A DNA stretch of 64,000 bases from Microbispora oryzae. GTDB taxonomy: Bacteria > Actinomycetota > Actinomycetes > Streptosporangiales > Streptosporangiaceae. Position 1 is the stretch's first letter. Each line of letters starts with the position of its first letter. The stretch spans positions 1 to 64,000 of the forward strand of contig NZ_JAFCNB010000009.1 in assembly GCF_017896165.1 (NCBI RefSeq). The letters are read 5' to 3'. The translations under genes were made by a program, and so were the position numbers. This document shows, one piece after another, positions 37,319 through 44,596 of this stretch. The notes under the pieces are model-generated. The model saw only the letters and a program-made list of their open reading frames with translations. It searched no databases and had not been told where the DNA came from.

Positions 37319-38436
37319 GCGGCCCCCTTCTTCTTCGGCAGGTGGCCCGAGCGGACCAGGCATCCGAGGGTGTCGCAGATGACGCGGGTGGCGATCAGCG
37401 AGGTGATCTCCGCGTTGTCGTACGGCGGGGAGCACTCGACGACCTCGATCCCGGCCAGCGGCCGGGCGTCGGCGATGAGCTGGATGAACTTCAGCACCTC
37501 ACGGGGGAGGAAACCACCCGGCTCCGGCCAGCCGGTTCCGGGCACGAAGGCCGCGTCGAGGCAGTCGACGTCGAATGACAGCCAGACGGCGTCGGCGCCG
37601 TCCCAGGCCACGTCAAGGGCCCGCTCGGCCGCCGCCTCGATGCCCATCTCGACGCAGTCGGTCACCGTCATGATCGTGGTGCCGCGCTCACGGCCGACCT
37701 TGACGCCCGGCCGGGGGGCCTGCCAGCCGCCGATGCCGATCTGCACCAGGTTCTTCGGCGGCACGTTGGGGATGTCCGTGGCGTGGAACCACGGCGTGGT
37801 GTGCATCCGCTCGTCGAGGTCGGTCTCCTGGGTGTCGACGTGGCGGTCGAAATGGATGATCCCGACGTTGCCCTGCACGTGCTGCGCCACGCCGCGCACG
37901 GTCGGGTATCCGATCGAGTGGTCGCCGCCGAGGACGACGGGGAACGCGCCGCTCTCGAAGACGTGCCCGACGCCCTTGCTGATCTGGTCGAACGTCTTCT
38001 CGATGTTCGCCGGGATGGTGAAGATGTCGCCCAGGTCGCAGATCGTGATCGACTCGCGGAGGTCCACCCCGAGCTCGAAGCTGTAGGGGCCGTAGAGCGC
38101 CGAGATCTTGCGGATGCCCTGCGGCCCGAACCGGGTGCCCGAGCGGTAGGTGGTCCCGCCGTCGAAGGGCGCGCCCAGCACCGCCACGTCGTACTCCCCG
38201 CAGCGTCGCACGTCCTCGACGTACGGGGCCTTGAGGAACGTGTTGATCCCGGCGAAGTGCGGCAGCTCGCCCCGGGAGAACGTGGGGATCGTCCGGTCGA
38301 CGATCGAGTCGGCCCCCTGGAGGCCGAGCTCAAGCCCCCGTTCGATCTCCCGCTGGTGCATCGTGGTGGGCAGCTCGGCCTCGCGTTCGACGGCGAACCG
38401 AGCCTCAGGACCGTAGTTGTGATGCAGGTGTCCCAT
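37315..38436 (-). CDS. gdmH: Guanidine hydrolase-like ureohydrolase (agmatinase family)
   Basis: This 373-aa binuclear-metal ureohydrolase has metal ligands in GGDHSIGYPT (His), IIHFDRHVDTQ (Asp, His, Asp) and WLSFDVDCLD (two Asp). Two traits separate it from ordinary agmatinases of about 310 aa: an N-terminal extension of roughly 75 residues (MGHLHHNYGPEARF onward), and DRHVDTQETDLDERMHTTPWFHATD in place of the usual DAHTD region. Both resemble the Ni-dependent guanidine hydrolases (GdmH/Sll1077 group) that split guanidine to urea and ammonia. A guanidine-I riboswitch lies directly upstream and an ABC importer follows with overlapping codons. The ATG at 38436 has AGGAG 4 nt upstream. No hypA/hypB-like nickel chaperone gene is nearby. 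Generic pipelines would call it speB. Confidence 0.9.
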   Translation of the reverse strand: MGHLHHNYGPEARFAVEREAELPTTMHQREIERGLELGLQGADSIVDRTIPTFSRGELPHFAGINTFLKAPYVEDVRRCGEYDVAVLGAPFDGGTTYRSGTRFGPQGIRKISALYGPYSFELGVDLRESITICDLGDIFTIPANIEKTFDQISKGVGHVFESGAFPVVLGGDHSIGYPTVRGVAQHVQGNVGIIHFDRHVDTQETDLDERMHTTPWFHATDIPNVPPKNLVQIGIGGWQAPRPGVKVGRERGTTIMTVTDCVEMGIEAAAERALDVAWDGADAVWLSFDVDCLDAAFVPGTGWPEPGGFLPREVLKFIQLIADARPLAGIEVVECSPPYDNAEITSLIATRVICDTLGCLVRSGHLPKKKGAA

Positions 38437-38582
38437 GGCGCTCCTAGGGAAAAGCCTCGGCCGGGGAGGCGTCCGTCTCTCGCCGTCCGCGCGGACGGCG
38501 GGAATGGCGTCTGCGGTGCGATCCCGTCACCGATCACCCGATCGCGGCCCTTCCGCGATCGCCGCCGGGTCTGAGACCGCGG
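38437..38582 (-). promoter_or_regulatory. Riboswitch expression platform and 5' leader of gdmH
   Basis: About 146 nt lie between aptamer and start codon. They contain a 9-bp perfect hairpin (CGATCGCGG / CCGCGATCG, 38539-38561, 5-nt loop) and a perfect 20-bp palindrome (38481-38500). The RBS strand CCCTAGG (38443-38449, ending in AGGAG) is exactly complementary to CCTAGGG in the 5' strand of the aptamer (38653-38659). No T-run follows any hairpin, so control of translation start is more likely than termination. Confidence 0.6.
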
Positions 38583-38660
38583 CCTCCCGGGCTTTTGTCC
38601 CGCCGTGGAGCGGCTCGGGGCCGCCTGCACCTCTCGGACCAGCCGAACGGAACCCTAGGT
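38583..38660 (-). ncRNA. Guanidine-I riboswitch (ykkC class) aptamer
   Basis: Read on the minus strand, the segment holds every conserved block of the ykkC/guanidine-I aptamer in order: CTAGGGTTCCG (38658-38648), CTGGTCCGAGAGGTG, and CACGGCGGGACAAAAGCCCGGGAG ending at 38584 (key bases ACGG, GGGA, AAAGCCCGGGAG). Between them GC-rich arms can pair as the variable stem. This RNA class binds guanidinium and turns on guanidine exporters, carboxylases, hydrolases and ABC importers. Here it precedes the ureohydrolase and importer genes on the same strand, 147 nt before the start codon. Identification rests on sequence match to the consensus from memory. Confidence 0.93.
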
Positions 38661-38752
38661 GCGCCCCACCACCAGGCGGTGGGTCCCCTTCATGAGAGCG
38701 CCGGGCTGTTTCCTCCAGATTTCCCGGATGTCACCGTCGGGTGACCGCCTGT

Positions 38753-40375
38753 TCATCGCGGTTCCAGACCGGCGCCGGCGCGCTCGATCACGGCCTCCAG
38801 GTCGACGCCGGCGGGCAGGGTGCCGAAGGAGCGGCCCCAGTCGCCGGAGAGCCGGGACGCGCAGAAGGCGTCGGCGACGGCGGGCGGCGCGTGCCGGACG
38901 AGCAGGGACGCCTGGAGCGCCAGGGTCATCTCCTCCGCCACCCTGCGGGCGTCGGCCTCCCCGGCCGAGGCGAGCCGCTTGAGCACCCGCTCGGCCGCGT
39001 CGGCCACCCGGCGGTCGCCGGCCAGGGCCACCTCGGCGAAGAACGCGTTGACCGCGTCGGGCTCCCTGGTGAGCACCCGCATCAGGTCGAGCGCCGCCAC
39101 GTTCCCCGAGCCCTCCCAGATGCCGTTCAGCGGCGACTCCCGGAAGAGCCGGGGCATCGGCGACTCCTCGACGTAGCCGTTGCCGCCCAGGCACTCCAGC
39201 GCCTCGGCCGCGTGGACGGGCGCGCGCTTGCACACCCAGTACTTCGCGGCGGCCAGCGCGGCCCGGCGGAACAGGCCCTCGCCCGCGTCGCCCGCGATGG
39301 CCCGGTCGGTCGACCCGGCCAGGCGCATCATGAGCGTGGTCGCCGCCTCCGCCTCCACCGCGAGGTCGGCCAGCACCACCCGCATGAGCGGCTGGTCGGC
39401 CAGCGCCCGGCCGAACGCCGCCCGGTGCCGCGCGTGGTGCAGGGCCTGCGCCAGGCCCTGCCGCATCCCGGCGGCCGACCCCACGACGCAGTCGAGCCGG
39501 GTCATGTTCACCATCTCGATGATCGTCCGTACGCCCCGGCCCTCCTCGCCGACCAGGAAGGCCGTGGCGCCGTCGTACTCGACCTCCGCCGACGCGTTCG
39601 ACCGGTTGCCCAGCTTGTCCTTCAGCCGCATGATCCGCATGGCGTTGCGGGAGCCGTCCGGCAGCACCCGCGGCAGCAGGAAGCACGACAGCCCTCCGGG
39701 AGCCTGGGCCAGCACGAGGAAGACGTCGCACATCGGGGCCGAGTTGAACCACTTGTGCCCGGTCAGGGCGTAGCCGCCGTCCGTCAGCGGAACGGCCAGG
39801 GTCGTGTTGGCCCGGACGTCCGACCCGCCCTGCTTCTCCGTCATGGCCATCCCGGCCAGGACGCCGCGTTTCTCCAGGGGCGGGCGCAGCCCGGGGTCGT
39901 ACGTCCGCGACGCCAGCAGCGGCTCCCACTCCGCCCGCAGCCTGGGGGAGTGACGCAGCGCCGCCACCGCCGCGTACGTCATGGAGACCGGGCAGCCGTG
40001 CCCGGCCTCGACCTGACTCCAGACGTAGAACTTCGCGACCCTGGCGACATGCGCCCCCGGCCGCGCGGACGTCCAGGGCGAGGCGTGCAGGCCGTTGCCG
40101 ACGGCGACCGCCATCAGCTCGTGGTAGGCCGGATGGAACTCCACCTCGTCGATCCGGTGGCCGTACCGGTCATGGGTGCGCGCCACCGGGGGATGCTCAT
40201 TGGCCAGCCGGCCCCACTCCTGCGCCCGGGCCGTGCCCGCCAGCCGCCCCAGGCGGCGCAGCTCGCCCGTCGCCCAGTCGGCGCCCTCCCTGACCAGGCC
40301 CTCCGCGAGCGGGGCGTCAGCGGAAACGTCGTGGCCGGTCAGCGGGGGAACCTGGTTGGTCACGTCGTGGGTCAC
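38753..40375 (-). CDS. AidB-like acyl-CoA dehydrogenase
   Basis: This 540-aa flavoprotein of the acyl-CoA dehydrogenase superfamily is closest in layout to AidB/isovaleryl-type members of that length. Blocks include GMAMTEKQGGSDVRANTT (FAD binding), GYALTGHKWFNSAPMCDVFLVLAQ, RIMRLKDKLGNRSNASAEVEYDGA, and the C-terminal LECLGGNGYVEESPMPRLFRESPLNGIWEGSGNVAALD, whose Glu is the catalytic-base position in related enzymes. AidB itself binds DNA and is linked to alkylation damage, but an ordinary role in branched-chain or fatty acyl-CoA oxidation is equally possible. The GTG at 40375 has AGGAGG 6 nt upstream. It is monocistronic, upstream of the riboswitch. Confidence 0.9.
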   Translation of the reverse strand: MTHDVTNQVPPLTGHDVSADAPLAEGLVREGADWATGELRRLGRLAGTARAQEWGRLANEHPPVARTHDRYGHRIDEVEFHPAYHELMAVAVGNGLHASPWTSARPGAHVARVAKFYVWSQVEAGHGCPVSMTYAAVAALRHSPRLRAEWEPLLASRTYDPGLRPPLEKRGVLAGMAMTEKQGGSDVRANTTLAVPLTDGGYALTGHKWFNSAPMCDVFLVLAQAPGGLSCFLLPRVLPDGSRNAMRIMRLKDKLGNRSNASAEVEYDGATAFLVGEEGRGVRTIIEMVNMTRLDCVVGSAAGMRQGLAQALHHARHRAAFGRALADQPLMRVVLADLAVEAEAATTLMMRLAGSTDRAIAGDAGEGLFRRAALAAAKYWVCKRAPVHAAEALECLGGNGYVEESPMPRLFRESPLNGIWEGSGNVAALDLMRVLTREPDAVNAFFAEVALAGDRRVADAAERVLKRLASAGEADARRVAEEMTLALQASLLVRHAPPAVADAFCASRLSGDWGRSFGTLPAGVDLEAVIERAGAGLEPR

Positions 40376-40460
40376 GAGGGGCCTCCTGTCGAATCGCCGT
40401 ACTTCATCTCAGCATTCGGGAGGCTCCGCCGGAACACCCCGTTCCTCCCTTCGGCCGGCC

Positions 40461-40500
40461 ATGCCCGCTCATGCCCGCTCGTGCCGGCTCATGCCCTGCC
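40461..40500. repeat. Four 10-bp tandem repeats
   Basis: Four consecutive decamers, atgcccgctc twice, then gtgccggctc and atgccctgcc, lie in the 139-bp gap between the acyl-CoA dehydrogenase start and the ankyrin gene stop. No function is assigned. Confidence 0.7.
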
Positions 40501-40514
40501 GTGCTCGCGGTTCG

Positions 40515-41987
40515 TCAGGTGTCCGTGCCCAGTTCGATCCCCAGGTCCTGAGCGGCCTCCGCGGCCAGCTCCCGGGCGTAGTCGTCCCCGTCGCCCGACT
40601 CGCACAGCACCCGGTGGATGCCGGCGACGGCCCGCCGGTCGTGCCGCGTGCCGAGCCCGCGCGCGGCCTCGGCCACGGTGTCGAGATCGCGGTCGGCCAG
40701 CCGGGCGGCCAGCGCCTCCCGGACCTCAGGCGTGTCCGCGGGCAGCGACGCCAGGCCCATCGTGGCCCAGTCGCGCACCTCGCCGTCCGGGTGACGGGTG
40801 AGGCGGACGAGCGCGGCCAGGCCGTCCTCGTCGCCCGCGGGCACCACGGCGGCGAGCGCCATCGCGTCGTTCACCCCCGGCTCCCGGCCGGGCCGCCGCA
40901 CGATCCGCAGGACCTGCGGCAGGGCCCGCTCGTCCGCGTGGTGTGCCAGCGCGCGCAGCAGCGCCTCCAGGACCCGGGGATCGTCCTCGTGAACGGCGGT
41001 CTCGCGCAGAATCGCCAGTGACCGCTCGTGCCAGGGGGCGTGCCAGGGGTCCCGCCCGAAGCCGGCGAGCACGTCGACGCCGAACTCCCGATCCACCGGA
41101 TCGTCGGAGCCGGACAGCCGGGCCGCCGCCGCGAGAGCCTCGTCGTCGTGCCGCCGTTGCAGGGCGTGGACGGCCGCCCACCACGTCTCGTCGTCCTCGT
41201 CCACGTTCCGGTAGGGCAGGACGCGGGCGATCAGCTCCTCCGCCGGGGGCCGGACGCCTGTGGCGATCTCCAGGACCGTCACGACCGCCGCGTGACCGCA
41301 CTGCCGCGCGGCGGCGAACCCGCCGTCCCGGTCGTGACCCTCCACGGTCACGAGCCGGGTGCCGTCCCGGGCCCGGCCCCTGCTGACCAGCACGACCCCG
41401 TCGTCGAGCTGGGCGGCGACCTCCTCGCGCAGGGCCGCCTCCAGGTCGGCCCCGGCCCACCGCCGGGCGATCTCCAGCGCGGACGCCCCGCCCGTGCCCC
41501 GCAGGTACGGGTCGGCGCCGTGCTCCAGCAGCGACCAGACGACGCCGTACGCGCCGAAGCGGGCCCCCAGCGTGAGCGGGGTGTCGCCCTCGTCGTTCGC
41601 CAGGTCGGGATCGGCGCCGAAGTCGAGCAGCTCGTCGGCGGACTCCAGGTTGCCCAGCGCGGCGGCCCACAGCAGGGCGGTCCACCCGCCGTCCTCCCGG
41701 GCATCCGGGTCGGCGCCGCCGTCGAGCAGGGCCCGCACGGTCTGGGCGTGGTCCCAGCACGCCGCCGCGCACAGCGGCAGGCCCTCCCCGGCCGCGTGGC
41801 TCGGCTGGTCCGGGTCGGCGCCGTACTCGATCAACATCCGGACGATCTCCGGGCAGCCGCCGACGGCCGCGCGGTAGAGCGGTGTGGTGCCATGAGCGGG
41901 ATTGAGGGACGCACCCGGCCGCAGCATGGCCGACACCCGTGCCACGTCCTCACCCGCTATGGCGTTCATAATCTCGCTGCGGGCCAC
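40515..41987 (-). CDS. Ankyrin-repeat plus HEAT-like-repeat protein
   Basis: This 490-aa soluble scaffold protein has residues 1 to about 180 forming five ankyrin repeats (units such as GTTPLYRAAVGGCPEIVRMLIEYGADPD and GWTALLWAAALGNLESADELLDFGADPD). A linker domain with several short strands follows (about 185-260). The C-terminal 220 residues are HEAT/PBS-lyase-like helical repeats (DDPRVLEALLRALAHHADERALPQVL; DGEVRDWATMGLASLP; RDLDTVAEAARGLG). It has no signal peptide or catalytic motif; the likely role is protein binding. The GTG at 41987 has GGAGG only 1 nt upstream and the ATG at 41969 has no good RBS, so the start is uncertain. Confidence 0.85.
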   Translation of the reverse strand: MARSEIMNAIAGEDVARVSAMLRPGASLNPAHGTTPLYRAAVGGCPEIVRMLIEYGADPDQPSHAAGEGLPLCAAACWDHAQTVRALLDGGADPDAREDGGWTALLWAAALGNLESADELLDFGADPDLANDEGDTPLTLGARFGAYGVVWSLLEHGADPYLRGTGGASALEIARRWAGADLEAALREEVAAQLDDGVVLVSRGRARDGTRLVTVEGHDRDGGFAAARQCGHAAVVTVLEIATGVRPPAEELIARVLPYRNVDEDDETWWAAVHALQRRHDDEALAAAARLSGSDDPVDREFGVDVLAGFGRDPWHAPWHERSLAILRETAVHEDDPRVLEALLRALAHHADERALPQVLRIVRRPGREPGVNDAMALAAVVPAGDEDGLAALVRLTRHPDGEVRDWATMGLASLPADTPEVREALAARLADRDLDTVAEAARGLGTRHDRRAVAGIHRVLCESGDGDDYARELAAEAAQDLGIELGTDT

Positions 41988-42075
41988 ACCTCCATGCTCA
42001 CACAGCCGCCCGTGGCCCCCCGCGGGGGTAGGGGGATCGTTCCCAGGGAGGATGGGAGCCGGGGCTCCGAAGGTT

Positions 42076-42081
42076 TACGGT
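42076..42081 (+). promoter_or_regulatory. -10 box of DUF1707 gene
   Basis: TACGGT is followed by 7 nt and the GTG at 42089, the layout of a leaderless transcript. Confidence 0.45.
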
Positions 42082-42088
42082 TGACCTT

Positions 42089-42835
42089 GTGAACGATGCG
42101 GGTGGTATGCGTGCTTCCGACGCCGAGCGGGAGAGCGTGGTCGAACGGCTCCGCGAGGCCTCCGTCGAGGGGCGGCTGACCCTCGCCGAGCTCACCGAGC
42201 GGAGCGAGGCGGCCTACCTGGCCCAGACGAGGGCCGAGCTGGCCCAGCTCACCGCCGACCTGCCCGGCGCCGATTCGGTTCCCGCCCCGCGGCCCTTTCC
42301 GCAGGCCGTGCCCGCCCCCCAGGCCGCGCGTCCGCGGACGTGGGTCGTGGCCGTGATGGGCGACGCCAAGCGCGACGGCACCTGGCGGATCGACCAGGAG
42401 ATCGGGGCCGTGTGCGTCATGGGCGACCTGACGCTCGACCTTCGGCAGGCAGAGGTGCGCACACGCGAGGTGGACATCGCCGCCACCTGCGTCATGGGCG
42501 ACCTGAAGATCATCGTTCCGGACGGGGTGGACGTCCAGCTCAGCGGCGCCACCATCATGGGGGACAAGAAAGTCAAGGTGTTGGAGGCCCCTCTCGGACA
42601 GAACGCCCCGGTCATCCGGATCAAGGCGTTCGTCCTGATGGGCGATGTGAAGGTCATCGGCGACTCGCAGGCCAAGCCCATCAAGCGGTCGCTGAGGGAC
42701 TGGAGTGAGTGGGCGGACCGGCGGCGGCTCCGCTCCCGCTCCCGCCTCGACGGCGACCTGGGCGCGATCGGAGACCGGATCGAGAGGCGGATCGAGAGGA
42801 TCGAGGACCGCCGTCGCCGCCGCGACCCGCGCTGA
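42089..42835 (+). CDS. DUF1707 / LiaF-C-like protein
   Basis: This 248-aa cytoplasmic protein has an N-terminal DUF1707 (SHOCT-like) domain, RASDAERESVVERLREASVEGRLTLAELTERSEAAYLAQTRAEL, a short Pro-rich linker, and a beta-helical LiaF C-terminal-like domain. That domain contains four repeated MGD motifs (AVMGDAKRDG, CVMGDLTLDL, CVMGDLKIIV, IMGDKKVKV, VLMGDVKVIG), followed by a highly charged Arg-rich C-terminal coil. DUF1707 proteins are common in actinomycetes and may interact with membrane-stress systems, but no function is proven. No transmembrane helix is present. The GTG start is supported by the -10 spacing; the ATG at 42107 is an alternative. Confidence 0.85.
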   Translation: MNDAGGMRASDAERESVVERLREASVEGRLTLAELTERSEAAYLAQTRAELAQLTADLPGADSVPAPRPFPQAVPAPQAARPRTWVVAVMGDAKRDGTWRIDQEIGAVCVMGDLTLDLRQAEVRTREVDIAATCVMGDLKIIVPDGVDVQLSGATIMGDKKVKVLEAPLGQNAPVIRIKAFVLMGDVKVIGDSQAKPIKRSLRDWSEWADRRRLRSRSRLDGDLGAIGDRIERRIERIEDRRRRRDPR

Positions 42836-42854
42836 TCCAGGGCCGCGAGCGCCG

Positions 42855-43613
42855 TCAGGCGGTGGCCTCAGCCCCCCGCGGGTGACGCGCCTGCGCGTAG
42901 CGCTCCAGCACCACGTCGACGAGTTCGGGCGCGGGCCCGAGCACGTCCGCCACGGCCTCCGCGCCGGCCGCGCGGGTGTCCCGTTCGACCTTGTCCGCGA
43001 AGTGGCCCGGCGCCAGCAGGTACGGCGCGACGACCACCCGCGGCGCTCCCGCCCGCACGAGCCGCAGGACCTCCTGCTCCGGTGTGGGGGCGGCGGCGGA
43101 GGCGTATGCGGCGGTGACGGACCACCAGCGGCGGCTCCGCGCCCACTGCCGGGCGATCCGGCCCACGACACGGTTGGCCCTGGCGTCGCTCGAACCCGCC
43201 GACACGAGGACCACCGCCACGTCCGGATCCCCGATCGCCACGCCGGCCTCGGCGAGGCGCCGTTCCAGCGCCGCGGTCAGGAGGGGGTGGGGGCCGAGGG
43301 TGGGCCCGCAGGCGACCCGCAGCCTGGGCCGCCGCGCCACCGCCTCGCGCAGCGCCGCGGGGATGTCCACCCGGCTGTGGTAGGCCGCCGTCAGCAGCAG
43401 CGGCACGACGACGGCCTCGTCCAGCCCGGAGAGCGCGCCGGTCAGCGTCGGCGCGGCGTGGTCGAGGTAGGCGGCCCGCACGTCGAGCCCCGGCCGCGCC
43501 GCCCGCGCCCGGTCCAGCAGCGCCTCCACCGCCGCGGCGGCGCGCGGGTCACGGGACCCGTGCGCCACCGCGACGAGGGGCGGTCCCTCGTACGGACGGC
43601 CGTGGACGATCAC
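42855..43613 (-). CDS. Sirohydrochlorin chelatase (CbiX/SirB-like)
   Basis: This 252-aa protein of the CbiX family has two tandem chelatase halves: VAVAHGSRDPRAAAAVEALLDRAR with the metal-binding His, then AYLDHAAPTLTGAL and VVVPLLLTAAYHSRVDIP with the second His, followed by a weaker second half (VVVAPYLLAPGHFADKVERDTR). In this setting it most likely inserts iron into sirohydrochlorin to give sirohaem, the cofactor of the sulfite reductase encoded upstream in the same direction. I chose the GTG at 43613 with GGAG 8-10 nt upstream; the open frame extends into cysH but that part is not coding. It lies 44 nt after cysH and ends the sulfur operon. Confidence 0.88.
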   Translation of the reverse strand: MIVHGRPYEGPPLVAVAHGSRDPRAAAAVEALLDRARAARPGLDVRAAYLDHAAPTLTGALSGLDEAVVVPLLLTAAYHSRVDIPAALREAVARRPRLRVACGPTLGPHPLLTAALERRLAEAGVAIGDPDVAVVLVSAGSSDARANRVVGRIARQWARSRRWWSVTAAYASAAAPTPEQEVLRLVRAGAPRVVVAPYLLAPGHFADKVERDTRAAGAEAVADVLGPAPELVDVVLERYAQARHPRGAEATA

Positions 43614-43657
43614 GATCTCTTCTCCGCCTGGTGGCAGGGGACGGTTCCGGGGGCCGC

Positions 43658-44386
43658 TCAGAGGTGGATGCCGCACTCGAGCTTGCCCAGCCCGGCCCAG
43701 CGGCCGCTGCGCGGGTCCTCGCCCGGCGCGACCCGGCGGGTGCAGGGGGCGCAGCCGATCGACGGGTAGTCGTCGTAGTGCAGCGGGTTGATCAGCACCC
43801 CGTTGTCGGCGATGTACTGGTCGACCTCGTCCTGGGTCCACCGCGCGATCGGGTTGACCTTCACCATCCGCCGCTTGGCGTCCCACTCGACGACCTTGGT
43901 GGTCGCCCGGGTCGGCGACTCGTCCCGGCGGATGCCGGAGATCCAGGCCAGGTACGGCTCGAGCGCCCGGTTGAGCGGCTCGACCTTCCGCAGGTAGCAG
44001 CACAGGTCGGGGTTGCGGCCGTGCAGCCGCGGCCCCAGGTCGCGGTCCTGCTCCTCCACCGTGCGGGACGGCTTGATGTTGATCACGTTGACCGGGTAGA
44101 CGGCCTCGACCGCGTCGCGGGTGCCGACGGTCTCGGCGAAGTGGTAGCCGGTGTCGATGAACAGCACGTCCACGCCCGGCTTCACCCGGCTCACCAGGTC
44201 GATCAGCAGGGCGTCGCTCATCGATGACGTGAGACAGAGACGGTCGCCGAACGTCGCCGCGGCCCAACGGATGATCTCACGGGCGGGCGCGTCCTCGAGG
44301 AACTCGGCGGCGGACTCCACGATGCTCTGCAGATCGAGCGTCGTGCGCTGCCGCTCCAGCCCGGTCTCTATCTCCACCAGTGTCAT
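43658..44386 (-). CDS. cysH: Adenylylsulfate (APS) reductase, 4Fe-4S type
   Basis: This 242-aa thioredoxin-dependent reductase makes sulfite from activated sulfate. The cysteine pairs CCYLRK and CAPC are the four ligands of the [4Fe-4S] cluster that marks APS-type rather than PAPS-type enzymes; the catalytic Cys is in the C-terminal LECGIHL. TSSMSDALLIDL forms the pyrophosphate-binding loop region, and WISGIRRDESPTRA is a conserved substrate loop. The ATG at 44386 has a GAGGAG RBS. It lies 57 nt after the small zinc-ribbon gene and before the chelatase. The sulfurylase genes cysD/cysN are not in the window. Confidence 0.95.
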   Translation of the reverse strand: MTLVEIETGLERQRTTLDLQSIVESAAEFLEDAPAREIIRWAAATFGDRLCLTSSMSDALLIDLVSRVKPGVDVLFIDTGYHFAETVGTRDAVEAVYPVNVINIKPSRTVEEQDRDLGPRLHGRNPDLCCYLRKVEPLNRALEPYLAWISGIRRDESPTRATTKVVEWDAKRRMVKVNPIARWTQDEVDQYIADNGVLINPLHYDDYPSIGCAPCTRRVAPGEDPRSGRWAGLGKLECGIHL

Positions 44387-44443
44387 CGTCTACTCCTCAC
44401 ACATCATTCGGCTGATCGTCGTCGTCGGAAAAGTCACGATGGG

Positions 44444-44596
44444 TCATGAGCGCACCCCGAGACCGAGGAAACGCACGCGGAAGGCCCGGGAGCACGACCG
44501 GCAGTACCAGCCGTGGCTCTCCTCCTCCGTCACGTACGGCTCCAGGTCCTCCTCGCCGCAGTACGGGCAGTAGAAGGGCGCCGCCCGCTCGCTCAT
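44444..44596 (-). CDS. 50-aa zinc-ribbon protein in the sulfite reduction operon
   Basis: This very small protein has two Cys pairs, YCPYCGEED and WYCRSCSRAF, 22 residues apart, making a rubredoxin-like zinc or iron knuckle. An acidic loop (EPYVTEEESHG) lies between them. Its ATG at 44596 overlaps the sulfite reductase stop codon by 4 nt (ATGA), so it is translated with that enzyme, and cysH follows. Small Cys4 proteins at this position are known in other actinomycete sulfur operons; a role as electron carrier to Sir or as a metal or cofactor-assembly factor is inference. The encoding frame is open further upstream but only as a shadow of sir. Confidence 0.85.
   Translation of the reverse strand: MSERAAPFYCPYCGEEDLEPYVTEEESHGWYCRSCSRAFRVRFLGLGVRS

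Noticed and set aside
37315-38436. Annotation of the ureohydrolase as a plain agmatinase (speB)
   Set aside because: The guanidine-I riboswitch, the long N-terminus, the DRHVDTQ motif and the linked importer all favour guanidine as substrate; no polyamine genes are near.
42855-44267. 470-codon frame covering cysH and the chelatase as one fusion protein
   Set aside because: The first part is Arg/Gly-rich shadow of cysH; the chelatase begins at the GTG at 43613 with its own RBS.
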